64,000 bases of DNA from Nonlabens tegetincola (GTDB lineage: Bacteria; Bacteroidota; Bacteroidia; Flavobacteriales; Flavobacteriaceae). The position numbers and the translations under genes are program-made. Positions 7,225 to 15,574 of the stretch are shown here, in pieces (within the stretch, counting starts at the first letter, position 1; each line of letters starts with the position of its first letter). The DNA is taken from the NCBI RefSeq assembly GCF_002954355.1, contig NZ_MQVV01000010.1, positions 310,001-374,000 on the forward strand, in the 5' to 3' direction. The notes under the pieces were generated by a model. That model saw only the letters and a list, made by a program, of their open reading frames with translations, was not told the DNA's origin and did not search any database.

Positions 7225-10200
7225 ATGAAAGCACAACTACTTGTATTATTTTCTTTTATTTCTTTTTACGCGTTGTCGCAATCGACTATTAATATAACAA
7301 CCTCTGGAGGAAGTTTTCCTAACGAGAAATGGGTTAGTATAACCACAGCTGTGGATGGTGGTGGAACTCAAGTTTGGGGTCAAGGTGATGGATCGTATAG
7401 TAATGGCGCAGGATTAATAAATCAAGACATTTCTATTGCTCCAGGAACTTATTATGTAAATTGTTATGATCAATACTCTGACGGTTGGGATGGAACGACT
7501 ATTTCTGTGACTGCATACGGATCGGTAATAGGTGATAACGGTGGAAATTCGCCCAGCGATACATCAACGAATGATTTAAGTTCTAATTGGGAACCAGGGT
7601 CACCAGAATTAGAATTGGAAGCTTCATTTCAAATCATTGTTCCTGTGCCACCTTCTTGTTTAAGCCCTAGCTTATTAAGTGCAAGTGCTATAACACCAAC
7701 CTCTGTAGACTTAGATTGGACTTCTGGAGGCAGCGGTGAAACTGAATGGGAATTAGAATACGGAGCTAGTGGATTTACTCAAGGAACAGGTACCATAGTG
7801 TCAACTAATAGCAACCCATACACTTTATCAGGACTTACGGCAAATACTGATTATGATGTTTATGTAAGGGCAGTATGTTCACCAACTGATTCAAGTGAAT
7901 GGTCTTCAAGTGAAAGTTTCACAACTCTTTGTAGCGCTTTTAGTTTAGAATTTGACGCAGCAATACCTGCAAATCTCTCAGACAATTGTTGGAACGAAGC
8001 AGGCGATGGAACATTAGCAACTGGCCCAAGTAATTTAGGATCAGGATTATGGTATTCATCTAACTACGGTGGTACTCCTAGTAATGCTATTAATTTATAT
8101 ACAGACAATAGGTCAGATTGGGTATTGTCTCCATTAATTGATGTAACGACATCCAATGCAACTGAAGTTAATATTACAGTAGCATTGACCGAAAATGGTA
8201 ACAGTGGTTCTGGAGCAAGTTTAGGATCAGATGATTTAGTAGCTTTTGTGTATTCGGTTGATGGTGGTAATACGTGGGTTACGTTACAGTCTTGGACTCA
8301 AGGGAATGAACCATCTGATACGGGAGAATACCTATCTTATGACATTTCATCTCTATCAGGACCAGTTCAATTTGCATTTTATGGAACCGACGGTAGTGTT
8401 GATGACACAGAGGATGTTTACTTCCATTTTAGCCAGCTTAGAGTAAGAGAAACACCTGCATGTTCAGAACCTTATTCTTTAGATGGAAGTAATATAGATT
8501 CCAATAGTATAGATTTATCATGGACAAGCGGTGGAAGCGGTGAAACTGAATGGGAATTAGAATATGGAGCTAGTGGCTTTACGCAAGGTACTGGTACTGT
8601 TGTAGTAGCTAACACCAATCCTTATACTCTATCAGGTTTAACAGCAAACACGAATTACGACGTTTATGTAAGGGCTAAATGTTCATTAACGGATACGAGT
8701 TCGTGGTCAGGCGTTTATAGTTTTACGACATCATGTTTGATTTTCAATGTGCCTTTTACCGAAGGGTTTGAGTCAACAGCAACGGGAAGCACATCTTCAT
8801 CGAATGCGCCAGACTGCTGGAATATGATAGATTCAGGCTCTGGTGCTGCTTATGTTTATGACAATTCTGCAGTCAATGTCCAATCAGGTAATAAATCATT
8901 CCGTCTTTATAATGGTTTTAATACTACAGGGACCTATATGTTGATTTCTCCACAAATCGCTGAACTAACAACTGATGGAATTCAAGTATCATTTGGTGTA
9001 AAAGGATCAACGGGTCAAGAATTAGAAATAGGAACAATTACAGATGCTAATGACCCTGCTACCTTTACTTCTGTTGAGGTAGTAACGCTAACATCATCAT
9101 CATTTGAAAATGTAACCGTGGTAATTCCAGCAGGAACAGATTCTTATATGGCAATAAAACATGGACAAACAGGTTCTTACGATAGTTATTATCTAGATGA
9201 TATTTCATTTACGATGGCACCTAATTGTATCATGCCAGCGGATTTATCTGTAGCTCCTTTTTCAAGTTCTGCACAAATCACTTGGAGTGCAATAAATGGT
9301 GAAACTGAATGGGAATTAGAATACGGAGCTAGCGGATTTACTCAAGGAACAGGTACGGTAGTAAGTGTAAATTCAAATCCTTATACTCTTTCTAGTTTAA
9401 CTCCTGAAACTGATTACGATATTTATATACGTGCAGTTTGCTCTCCTACAGAAACTAGTGATTGGTCTAGTGTAGTAAGCTTTGCAACCACATGTGCGCC
9501 GTTAACACCAAATACGATAGAAGATTTCTCAGTTTATTTACCGAATTGTTGGGAAGAAGCTACTGGTGAGATAGACACTTCATTGTCATTTGGATCTTCT
9601 GCATGGACAGAGGATGATTACTTGAATGGGACTTCATCAAATTCAGCCAAATATAATATGTATACAAATACAACTGGGCAATGGTTAATAAGCCCTTCGT
9701 ACGATTTAGGCACCGGTAATAATTATGAATTAATTTTTGATATCGGAGCGACTGTATGGAATGGTACAGGTTCAGCAAGCTTCGAAGCCACTGACTCAGT
9801 TAGTCTTTTGATCTCAACAGATAACGGTGTGACCTGGTCATCTTCTAATGTGTTGCAAAATTGGTCACAAGGAACTGAACCTTCAAACAACGGTGATTCC
9901 ATTACCATTGATTTATCTTCCTATTCAGGTTTAGTTAGATTCGGTATAATAGCGAAGGCAAGTAGCGCTAGTTCGTCAGACTTTGATTTATTCGTTGATG
10001 ATTTTGGAGTACAGGTAGCTAGTACAGATTATACATGGAATGGCTCATCATGGATGGGCGGTAATAACCCAGAAGGAAATATTACAGGTAATGATAACTT
10101 AATAATTCAGTCTGGATCTACTGCTGCTTTATCATCAGGAATAACAGCTGGTAATGTGACTGTTGAGTCTGGAGCATCGTTAGATGCGAGTGCAGGCGAT

Positions 10201-11916
10201 TTATTAATAAATGGTAGCCTAGTTAATAATGGTAGTTTACTAGGTACAAATGCAATAGTCTTAAATGGTTCTAGTGCACAAGATATTTCTGGTACAGGTA
10301 TCATCGATAATCTCACAATTGATAATACAAACAACGTTAATTTAAGTGGTACTCAAGATCTATTAGGAACACTTACTGTCGCAAATGGTAATTTAACAAC
10401 AAATGGAGGTTTAACCTTTAAAAGTGATGCTTCGGGAACAGCAGTTTTAGCTCCATTAGGGTCAGGAGCTTCAATAAGTGGTAATGTAAATGTAGAGCGT
10501 TATATACCTGCTTCAAATAGAGCCTTCCGTTTTGTTGGTTCATCCGTTTCTGGGGAAACAGTTTTTGATAGCTGGCAAGAATCTGGTAACAATAGTACCG
10601 GTTTTGGAGTTCATGTGACCGGAACGACAGGAACAATAGGAAGTGTAAACGCTACCTCTGGTCATGATGAAACACCAACAGGTAATCCAAGTATGTTTAA
10701 GTGGAATGATGGAACTCAGTCATGGGACGCTGTTACAAATACTAATTCAGAAATATTGAATACTGGAACCTACTATAGATTATATGTAAGAGGTGATAGA
10801 GCGACTGATTTAAGTAATAATAACGCAGCTCAAACAGCCACAACATTAAGAGCTACAGGAACGCTGTATACTGGAGATATGAACATGACACCTACTATAG
10901 CAGATGGAGAATTCTTTGCCATGGCAAATCCTTATCAGGCCAAAATTGATATGGCTTCAGTTTCACCGGCTAATACTGGAGTTGATATGTATTATTGGGA
11001 TCCTACATTAGGAGTAAAAGGTAATTACACTGCGATTAATATAAGTTCTGGTACTGGTACTGCAGGTACAGCTAGTAACATTTTAGACCCAGGTCAAGCT
11101 GTGTTTTTTGCTGCAGCGACTGGAGCTACTAGTTTAACAGTAAGTGAGTCAGACAAGGTGACTGGTACGTCAAATCAGAATGTTTTTAGATCAAATCCAT
11201 TAAACGGTTTCGTAGGAATCAAATTATTTCAAACTTCAAGATTAAATAATAATCTTTCGGAAAGTGATGGGATGTACATTCATTTTGATAACCAGCACAG
11301 TGATAATGTAGACTATAATGATGCCGTTAAATTAGATGGATTAAACGCAAATATCGCCGTACAAAAAGGCATCAATAAACTTGCAGTTGAACGACGTTCA
11401 CTTCCTACAGCTTCTGAAACTGTGGCTTTAAACTTATCTAATTATCAGGTTAATGATTATACTATGCAAGTTTCTATTAACGAGCTTTCAAATCTGGATG
11501 TCTTTGTTAAAGATACGTTTACAGGACAATTAACACCTGTATCTAATAACGCTACAACAAATGTATTCTTTAGTGTAGACTTTAATGATGTAAATACTAT
11601 CAATCCTAACAGATTTGAACTAGTTTTTCAAACGGTTACTTTATCTACTGAAGAATCAACATTTGCTCAAGATCTAAGGTTGTATCCTAATCCTGTAAAT
11701 GGAGATCAATTACATATAGAGGTAAGTAATTCAGGTAATAATGAATTATCAGCCTTACTATTTAATAGTTTAGGACAAAAAATCAGATCTATTAATACTC
11801 ATGTAACGACTAATGGAATTACAATAAGTGATTTGAGCAATTTAACAGCAGGAGTTTACTTCGTAACAGTGAGTAACGGAACAGATTCAACAACAAGAAA
11901 AATCGTCATAAAATAA
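7225..11916 (+). CDS. Large T9SS-secreted protein with three fibronectin type III domains
   Basis: 1563 residues from the ATG at 7225 (MKAQLLVLFSFISFYALSQ, a clear signal peptide). The frame is open upstream, but those 36 residues would bury the signal. Order: an N-terminal beta domain (about 20-135); FN3-1 (about 142-237); a jelly-roll/MAM-like domain; FN3-2 (412-505); a second such domain; FN3-3 (667-758); a third; an Asn/Gly/Ser-rich beta-helix-like stretch (938-1090); a further beta region; and a T9SS type A sorting domain from about 1485 (LRLYPNPV...LGQKI...LTAGVYFVTV...KIVIK). It should be exported by Sec, then T9SS, and displayed on or released from the surface. Adhesion or substrate binding is inferred; no catalytic site is seen. 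It has no copy of the dispersed palindrome. Confidence 0.88.
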   Translation: MKAQLLVLFSFISFYALSQSTINITTSGGSFPNEKWVSITTAVDGGGTQVWGQGDGSYSNGAGLINQDISIAPGTYYVNCYDQYSDGWDGTTISVTAYGSVIGDNGGNSPSDTSTNDLSSNWEPGSPELELEASFQIIVPVPPSCLSPSLLSASAITPTSVDLDWTSGGSGETEWELEYGASGFTQGTGTIVSTNSNPYTLSGLTANTDYDVYVRAVCSPTDSSEWSSSESFTTLCSAFSLEFDAAIPANLSDNCWNEAGDGTLATGPSNLGSGLWYSSNYGGTPSNAINLYTDNRSDWVLSPLIDVTTSNATEVNITVALTENGNSGSGASLGSDDLVAFVYSVDGGNTWVTLQSWTQGNEPSDTGEYLSYDISSLSGPVQFAFYGTDGSVDDTEDVYFHFSQLRVRETPACSEPYSLDGSNIDSNSIDLSWTSGGSGETEWELEYGASGFTQGTGTVVVANTNPYTLSGLTANTNYDVYVRAKCSLTDTSSWSGVYSFTTSCLIFNVPFTEGFESTATGSTSSSNAPDCWNMIDSGSGAAYVYDNSAVNVQSGNKSFRLYNGFNTTGTYMLISPQIAELTTDGIQVSFGVKGSTGQELEIGTITDANDPATFTSVEVVTLTSSSFENVTVVIPAGTDSYMAIKHGQTGSYDSYYLDDISFTMAPNCIMPADLSVAPFSSSAQITWSAINGETEWELEYGASGFTQGTGTVVSVNSNPYTLSSLTPETDYDIYIRAVCSPTETSDWSSVVSFATTCAPLTPNTIEDFSVYLPNCWEEATGEIDTSLSFGSSAWTEDDYLNGTSSNSAKYNMYTNTTGQWLISPSYDLGTGNNYELIFDIGATVWNGTGSASFEATDSVSLLISTDNGVTWSSSNVLQNWSQGTEPSNNGDSITIDLSSYSGLVRFGIIAKASSASSSDFDLFVDDFGVQVASTDYTWNGSSWMGGNNPEGNITGNDNLIIQSGSTAALSSGITAGNVTVESGASLDASAGDLLINGSLVNNGSLLGTNAIVLNGSSAQDISGTGIIDNLTIDNTNNVNLSGTQDLLGTLTVANGNLTTNGGLTFKSDASGTAVLAPLGSGASISGNVNVERYIPASNRAFRFVGSSVSGETVFDSWQESGNNSTGFGVHVTGTTGTIGSVNATSGHDETPTGNPSMFKWNDGTQSWDAVTNTNSEILNTGTYYRLYVRGDRATDLSNNNAAQTATTLRATGTLYTGDMNMTPTIADGEFFAMANPYQAKIDMASVSPANTGVDMYYWDPTLGVKGNYTAINISSGTGTAGTASNILDPGQAVFFAAATGATSLTVSESDKVTGTSNQNVFRSNPLNGFVGIKLFQTSRLNNNLSESDGMYIHFDNQHSDNVDYNDAVKLDGLNANIAVQKGINKLAVERRSLPTASETVALNLSNYQVNDYTMQVSINELSNLDVFVKDTFTGQLTPVSNNATTNVFFSVDFNDVNTINPNRFELVFQTVTLSTEESTFAQDLRLYPNPVNGDQLHIEVSNSGNNELSALLFNSLGQKIRSINTHVTTNGITISDLSNLTAGVYFVTVSNGTDSTTRKIVIK
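7735..7793 (+). repeat. FN3 internal DNA repeat, unit 1
   Basis: A 59-base segment encoding GETEWELEYGASGFTQGTGT; 58 of 59 bases match the unit at 9298-9356 by eye. Confidence 0.85.
8539..8597 (+). repeat. FN3 internal DNA repeat, unit 2
   Basis: Same 59-base segment with about five differences from unit 1, all leaving the encoded GETEWELEYGASGFTQGTGT unchanged. Confidence 0.8.
9298..9356 (+). repeat. FN3 internal DNA repeat, unit 3
   Basis: 59 bases with one difference from unit 1, although the sequence on both sides of the units has diverged. Confidence 0.85.
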
Positions 11917-11925
11917 AATCAAAAC

Positions 11926-12099
11926 ATGAAAGCAAAGTTATATATCACGCTTATACTACTATTAGTAAGCAACTCAATTGTAATGGCTCAACCAGGTTTT
12001 GATGACACGGTTGAAGACGTCGCTTTTATTCCTGGAATAGCATTGGCTATTGCTGCAGCATTAGGAATAGGAATAAGAAAAATTATGAAGAAAAAATAA
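11926..12099 (+). CDS. Small secreted/membrane protein, PID-CTERM-like (paralogue of 32762-32938)
   Basis: 57 residues: a signal peptide (MKAKLYITLILLLVSNSIVMA), a short acidic mature segment (QPGFDDTVEDVAFIPG), then a hydrophobic helix (IALAIAAALGIGI) and a basic tail (RKIMKKK). This tripartite layout, with a proline/isoleucine motif, a helix and lysines, resembles the small PID-CTERM-type proteins of Bacteroidota, thought to carry a protein-sorting tail. It starts 9 bases after the stop of the T9SS protein gene, so it is very likely co-transcribed, and it is followed by a strong terminator. It shares 16 of 17 residues over the AQPGFDDTVEDVA-x-IPG segment with the protein at 32762-32938. Function unknown. 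Confidence 0.75.
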   Translation: MKAKLYITLILLLVSNSIVMAQPGFDDTVEDVAFIPGIALAIAAALGIGIRKIMKKK

Positions 12100-12117
12100 A
12101 TGTATAATTAAATCATT

Positions 12118-12152
12118 AAAAAAGGGCTTTCAATTTTGAAAGCCCTTTTTTT
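12118..12152. terminator. Bidirectional terminator between the T9SS unit and trhO
   Basis: A 13-bp perfect stem (AAAGGGCTTTCAA and its complement, loop of 2) with T runs on both strands, between convergent genes. Confidence 0.85.
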
Positions 12153-12157
12153 ACTAA

Positions 12158-13195
12158 TTAAACATGTTTTTTAAACTTAAGCTTTTCGCTTTTACCTTTC
12201 TTAAAAATATTGTTGCTATTATAGTGTCCAGCGCGTAGTTTTTTTTGCTCTTCCAAAGGAAGTTGGATAATGTCATTACACTCTTGACTACAACAGTTTT
12301 CATACTTTTCTTTACAGGAATCACATTGAATAAATAACAAGTGACAAGCATCATTAGCACAGTTTGTATGAGTGTCACATGGTTCGCCACATTGGTGGCA
12401 GTTAGCAATAACCTCATTACCAATCTTTTCAGACAACCTTTGGTCAAAAACGAAGTTTTTTCCTCTAAATTTATTTTCTAATCCCTTTTCTGTTACCTGT
12501 CTGTGGTACTCGATAATACCACCTTCTAATTGGTATACATCCTTAAATCCTTTGTGCTTGTAATAGGCACTGGCTTTTTCACATCTTATTCCACCAGTAC
12601 AATACATTACCAGTTTTTTATCTTCTTTATGTTGCTTGATCTCGTTTTCTATAATTGGCAAGCTTTCTCTAAAAGTATCTACATCTGGAGTCCAAGCATT
12701 TTTAAAATGGCCGATTTCAGTTTCATAATGATTTCTCATATCCACAAGAATCGTATTTGGATCTTCAATAAGGGCATTAAACTGCTCGGCATTGACATGT
12801 TGACCTTTATTGGTCACATCAAAAGTCTCGTCGTTTAAGCCATCGGCAACAATTTTGTTACGCACTTTGACCTTTAGCTTTAAAAAGCTTTCGTTATCTT
12901 GTTCACGAGCGATATTTAGTCTTATATCTTTTAGGAAGTAGATATCGTCTAGAAAGTTCTTGAATTCCATAAAACGATCAGCAGGAATAGAGAGCTGCGC
13001 ATTTATACCTTCATGGGCTACATAAATACGGCCTAATATTTCTAAATTGTCAAATGCGACAAAAAGATGATTTCTAAATAATTCTGGATTTCCTAATCGG
13101 GCATACTGATAGAAAGAAATCGTAAGGCGCTCTTTACCAGCCTCACGTATCATAGTTCTTCTTTCTTCAGCACTTAATTTGTTGTACAGTTGCAT
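12158..13195 (-). CDS. trhO: tRNA uridine(34) hydroxylase, rhodanese-like (TrhO/YceA family)
   Basis: 345 residues from the ATG at 13195 (MQLYNKLSAEERR). An in-frame ATG at 13255 lies upstream of the promoter box at 13225-13232, so the shorter start is preferred. TrhO makes 5-hydroxyuridine at tRNA position 34 using oxygen. An N-terminal acylphosphatase-like domain (LTISFYQYARLGNPELFRN, then YVAHEGINAQLSIP) is followed by a rhodanese domain with LVDMRNHYETEIGHF and the active-site loop CTGGIRCEKA. A cysteine-rich C-terminal region (CHQCGEPCDTH...CDSCKEKYENCC) looks zinc-binding and is typical of the group. Confidence 0.92.
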   Translation of the reverse strand: MQLYNKLSAEERRTMIREAGKERLTISFYQYARLGNPELFRNHLFVAFDNLEILGRIYVAHEGINAQLSIPADRFMEFKNFLDDIYFLKDIRLNIAREQDNESFLKLKVKVRNKIVADGLNDETFDVTNKGQHVNAEQFNALIEDPNTILVDMRNHYETEIGHFKNAWTPDVDTFRESLPIIENEIKQHKEDKKLVMYCTGGIRCEKASAYYKHKGFKDVYQLEGGIIEYHRQVTEKGLENKFRGKNFVFDQRLSEKIGNEVIANCHQCGEPCDTHTNCANDACHLLFIQCDSCKEKYENCCSQECNDIIQLPLEEQKKLRAGHYNSNNIFKKGKSEKLKFKKHV

Positions 13196-13224
13196 GCTAT
13201 AAACAGTTAATAGTGTTGAGCTTG

Positions 13225-13256
13225 CAAAGGTATTGTTATTCTTTGAGTGAAACAAA
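13225..13256 (-). promoter_or_regulatory. trhO promoter with both -33 and -7 elements
   Basis: On the minus strand TTTG (13253-13256) is followed after a 20-base spacer by TACCTTTG (13225-13232), a full match to the Bacteroidota -33/-7 consensus. It lies about 30 bases before the ATG at 13195 and supports that start. Confidence 0.65.
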
Positions 13257-13326
13257 ACTCATTTTTGTAATGAAGTTCTTAGATAAAAAATAGTCTTTTA
13301 ATGATTCATTTTCTCTGTTTTAATTA

Positions 13327-13342
13327 CGCTTTCGCGAAAGCG
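13327..13342. repeat. 16-bp palindrome, copy 3 (intergenic)
   Basis: Perfect CGCTTTCGCGAAAGCG between the divergent trhO and recA promoters, followed by GAAT. Confidence 0.95.
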
Positions 13343-13407
13343 GAATAACATAATTTATTTCATTTAAGCACTCAATTATAGTAGTTAATAATCTTATTGA
13401 ATTCCAG

Positions 13408-13438
13408 TTGCAAATGCTTGAATCTCCCTTTATTTTTA
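13408..13438 (+). promoter_or_regulatory. Candidate recA promoter
   Basis: TTG at 13408-13410, a 20-base spacer and TATTTTTA at 13431-13438 approximate the -33/-7 pair, one base off TAnnTTTG, 15 bases before the recA ATG. Only suggestive. Confidence 0.3.
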
Positions 13439-13453
13439 CGTAAAATATTTCAA

Positions 13454-14467
13454 ATGGCAGACGATAAAGAAAAAGCAGCAAAATTAAAGGCGCTGAAGCT
13501 TACTCTTGATAAGCTAGATAAAGCATATGGTAAAGGTGCGGTGATGAAAATGGGAGATGTAGTGGTTGAAGAAGTAGATGCTATACCTACTGGTTCACTA
13601 GCTCTTAATTCTGCCTTGGGTGTAGGTGGTTATCCTCGTGGTAGGGTAATTGAGATTTATGGGCCAGAATCTTCTGGTAAAACAACACTTACCCTACATG
13701 CTATTGCCGAGGCGCAAAAAGCAGGTGGAATTGCAGCATTCATTGATGCAGAGCATGCTTTTGATAGGTTTTATGCAGAGAAACTAGGTGTAGATCTTGA
13801 TAACCTAATTATTTCTCAACCTGACCACGGAGAGCAGGCTTTGGAAATTGCCGACAACCTGATAAGATCAGGTGCTATCGATATCATTGTTGTTGACTCG
13901 GTTGCGGCGCTTACTCCAAAAAGCGAAATAGAAGGTGAGATGGGAGACAGTAAAATGGGATTACATGCTCGTTTAATGTCACAAGCTTTAAGAAAATTGA
14001 CAGGTACTATCTCAAAAACTAACTGTACAGTAATTTTCATTAATCAATTACGTGAAAAAATCGGTGTGATGTTTGGAAATCCTGAAACAACAACCGGTGG
14101 TAACGCATTGAAGTTTTATGCATCAGTGCGATTAGATATAAGAAGATCTACTCAAATCAAGGATAGTTCAGGTTCTGTATTAGGTAATAAAACTAGAGTA
14201 AAAGTAGTTAAGAATAAGGTGGCACCACCTTTCCAAACTGCCGAGTTTGATATCATGTACGGTGAAGGTGTTTCTAAACTAGGAGAAATTATTGATCTAG
14301 GTGTTCAATATGAAATCGTGAAAAAAGCAGGTTCTTGGTTCTCCTATGAAGACACAAAATTAGGTCAAGGTCGTGATGCGGTTAAAACTATTTTGAAAGA
14401 CAACCCAGATCTAGTCGACGAGCTTGAAGAGAAAATCATGAATGCTATTAAAGATAGTCTTTCATAA
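13454..14467 (+). CDS. recA: Recombinase RecA
   Basis: 337 residues from the ATG at 13454 ([20 protein letters not shown]). The open frame extends 19 codons further but that part is not RecA-like. RecA forms ATP-dependent filaments on single-stranded DNA for homologous recombination and the SOS response. Visible motifs are [10 protein letters not shown], the Walker A loop [10 protein letters not shown], the Walker B region [11 protein letters not shown], loop L1 with [22 protein letters not shown], and loop L2 with [22 protein letters not shown]. It is monocistronic with a strong downstream hairpin. I see no convincing LexA-type operator; a palindrome copy lies 112 bases upstream. Confidence 0.97.
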   Translation: MADDKEKAAKLKALKLTLDKLDKAYGKGAVMKMGDVVVEEVDAIPTGSLALNSALGVGGYPRGRVIEIYGPESSGKTTLTLHAIAEAQKAGGIAAFIDAEHAFDRFYAEKLGVDLDNLIISQPDHGEQALEIADNLIRSGAIDIIVVDSVAALTPKSEIEGEMGDSKMGLHARLMSQALRKLTGTISKTNCTVIFINQLREKIGVMFGNPETTTGGNALKFYASVRLDIRRSTQIKDSSGSVLGNKTRVKVVKNKVAPPFQTAEFDIMYGEGVSKLGEIIDLGVQYEIVKKAGSWFSYEDTKLGQGRDAVKTILKDNPDLVDELEEKIMNAIKDSLS

Positions 14468-14494
14468 CAACATTTAAATAATAGTAACTTTGTG

Positions 14495-14527
14495 ACCAGC
14501 TGTAGATTACAGCTGGTTTTTTATTTT
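14495..14527 (+). terminator. recA terminator
   Basis: CCAGCTGTA and its complement around a 3-base loop, then a run of T residues. Confidence 0.85.
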
Positions 14528-14590
14528 TTTATTTTTTCACGCAACCTTTTATATAGATATGCATCTATAGTATAGAAATGTAATTTGAAT

Positions 14591-15016
14591 ATGAAGTTGA
14601 AATCTTTATTGTTATCCCTTTTTGTTGTGTTATCAATAGTATCGTGTTCTATTGAAGATGATGGTCCACAGATAGCTTATTCTGCGGCTAAGGTGGTTGA
14701 AGTAAATATGCCAGACACCCTTGATTTTGGAACGACGCATATAGTTACTTTAAAAATAGAAAAACCTGCAGAATGCTTTGTTTTTTCAGGATTTGAGGTG
14801 ATACCTACTTTAAATGAAAGAACGGTAACACCTGTATTGGTTTATAACGCAAATGATTGTTTTGCAGAAAATAACCCTAACAACGTTATTGAGGAAGAGG
14901 TTAATCTAAACTTTATAGCTGCCAGTAACGGTAGTTATGTGTTTAAATTTTTTAACGGATTGGATGCCGATGGGTTGCCTACTTATATTGAAATGACCGT
15001 TCCTGTAAGGGAATAA
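14591..15016 (+). CDS. Small lipoprotein of unknown function
   Basis: 141 residues from the ATG at 14591; an in-frame TTG two codons earlier is less likely. The lipoprotein signal is MKLKSLLLSLFVVLSIVSC, with the lipidated Cys at residue 19. The mature part is acidic and beta-rich, contains two well-separated Cys residues that might pair (in AECFVF and NDCFAEN), and ends in IEMTVPVRE. I do not recognise a domain; an immunoglobulin-like fold is plausible. It lies 9 bases upstream of the ECF sigma gene on the same strand, so the three genes 14591-17179 are likely one operon, suggesting an envelope role linked to that sigma factor. Confidence 0.75.
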   Translation: MKLKSLLLSLFVVLSIVSCSIEDDGPQIAYSAAKVVEVNMPDTLDFGTTHIVTLKIEKPAECFVFSGFEVIPTLNERTVTPVLVYNANDCFAENNPNNVIEEEVNLNFIAASNGSYVFKFFNGLDADGLPTYIEMTVPVRE

Positions 15017-15025
15017 ATTTATAAT

Positions 15026-15571
15026 GTGGTTCAAAAAGAGCTTATCATATCATGTGCACAAGGAGATCGCAAGGCGCAAAGAGAAGTGTATGAACGTCTA
15101 GCTAGTAAGTTATACGCTAGTACACTCAAATACGCCCCAAATCAGGAAGATGCGCAAGATATCTTGCAAGACTCTTTTATAACAATATTTAAAAAAATAG
15201 GTCAGTTTAGTCATAAGGGATCTTTTGAAGGCTGGTGTAAGAGAATAGCAATTAATGAAGCTCTTAAAAGATACAGAGGAACAAAAATTTATAAACTAGA
15301 AGACGAAGAACAAATTAAAGATGTAGAATTAGAAGTTGAAGATGATGAAAGCTTGACAATGGATGAACTTCTAGGAATGATCCAAAAACTACCAGATCGT
15401 TATCGTATGGTGTTTACATTATATTCTCTAGATGGTTACAGCCACAAGGATATAGCCCAAATGATGGAGATAACGGTAGGAACATCAAAATCTAACCTAG
15501 CTAGGGCTAGATTTCATCTTAAGGATATGATAGAAAAATGGCGTGAGAATAATAATCATAACGCCAGCTAG
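15026..15571 (+). CDS. ECF-type RNA polymerase sigma factor
   Basis: 181 residues beginning at GTG (GTG GTT CAA AAA); the overlapping ATG two bases earlier is out of frame. Region 2 is visible as YAPNQEDAQDILQDSFITIF with KIGQFSHKGSFEGWCKRIAIN, and region 4 as LPDRYRMVFTLYSLDGYSHK followed by DIAQMMEITVGTSKSNLARA, the helix-turn-helix that contacts the -35 element. Regions 1 and 3 are missing, as in the ECF class. Its neighbour 4 bases downstream has an anti-sigma-like start, so control by sequestration at the membrane is likely. The stimulus is unknown. Confidence 0.9.
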   Translation: MVQKELIISCAQGDRKAQREVYERLASKLYASTLKYAPNQEDAQDILQDSFITIFKKIGQFSHKGSFEGWCKRIAINEALKRYRGTKIYKLEDEEQIKDVELEVEDDESLTMDELLGMIQKLPDRYRMVFTLYSLDGYSHKDIAQMMEITVGTSKSNLARARFHLKDMIEKWRENNNHNAS

Positions 15572-15574
15572 AAA

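Noticed and set aside
13196-13255. A longer TrhO start at 13255
   Set aside because: The strong -33/-7 promoter lies inside this stretch, so the upstream codons would not be on the transcript.
13256-13453. Palindrome copy in the trhO-recA gap as a LexA/SOS operator
   Set aside because: The same 16-mer is found at 16 other places, mainly inside genes with no SOS link, so it is not a recA-specific operator.
14485-14492. TAACTTTG as a promoter for the 14591 lipoprotein gene
   Set aside because: It matches TAnnTTTG but sits directly in front of the recA terminator hairpin; any transcript would be terminated at once.
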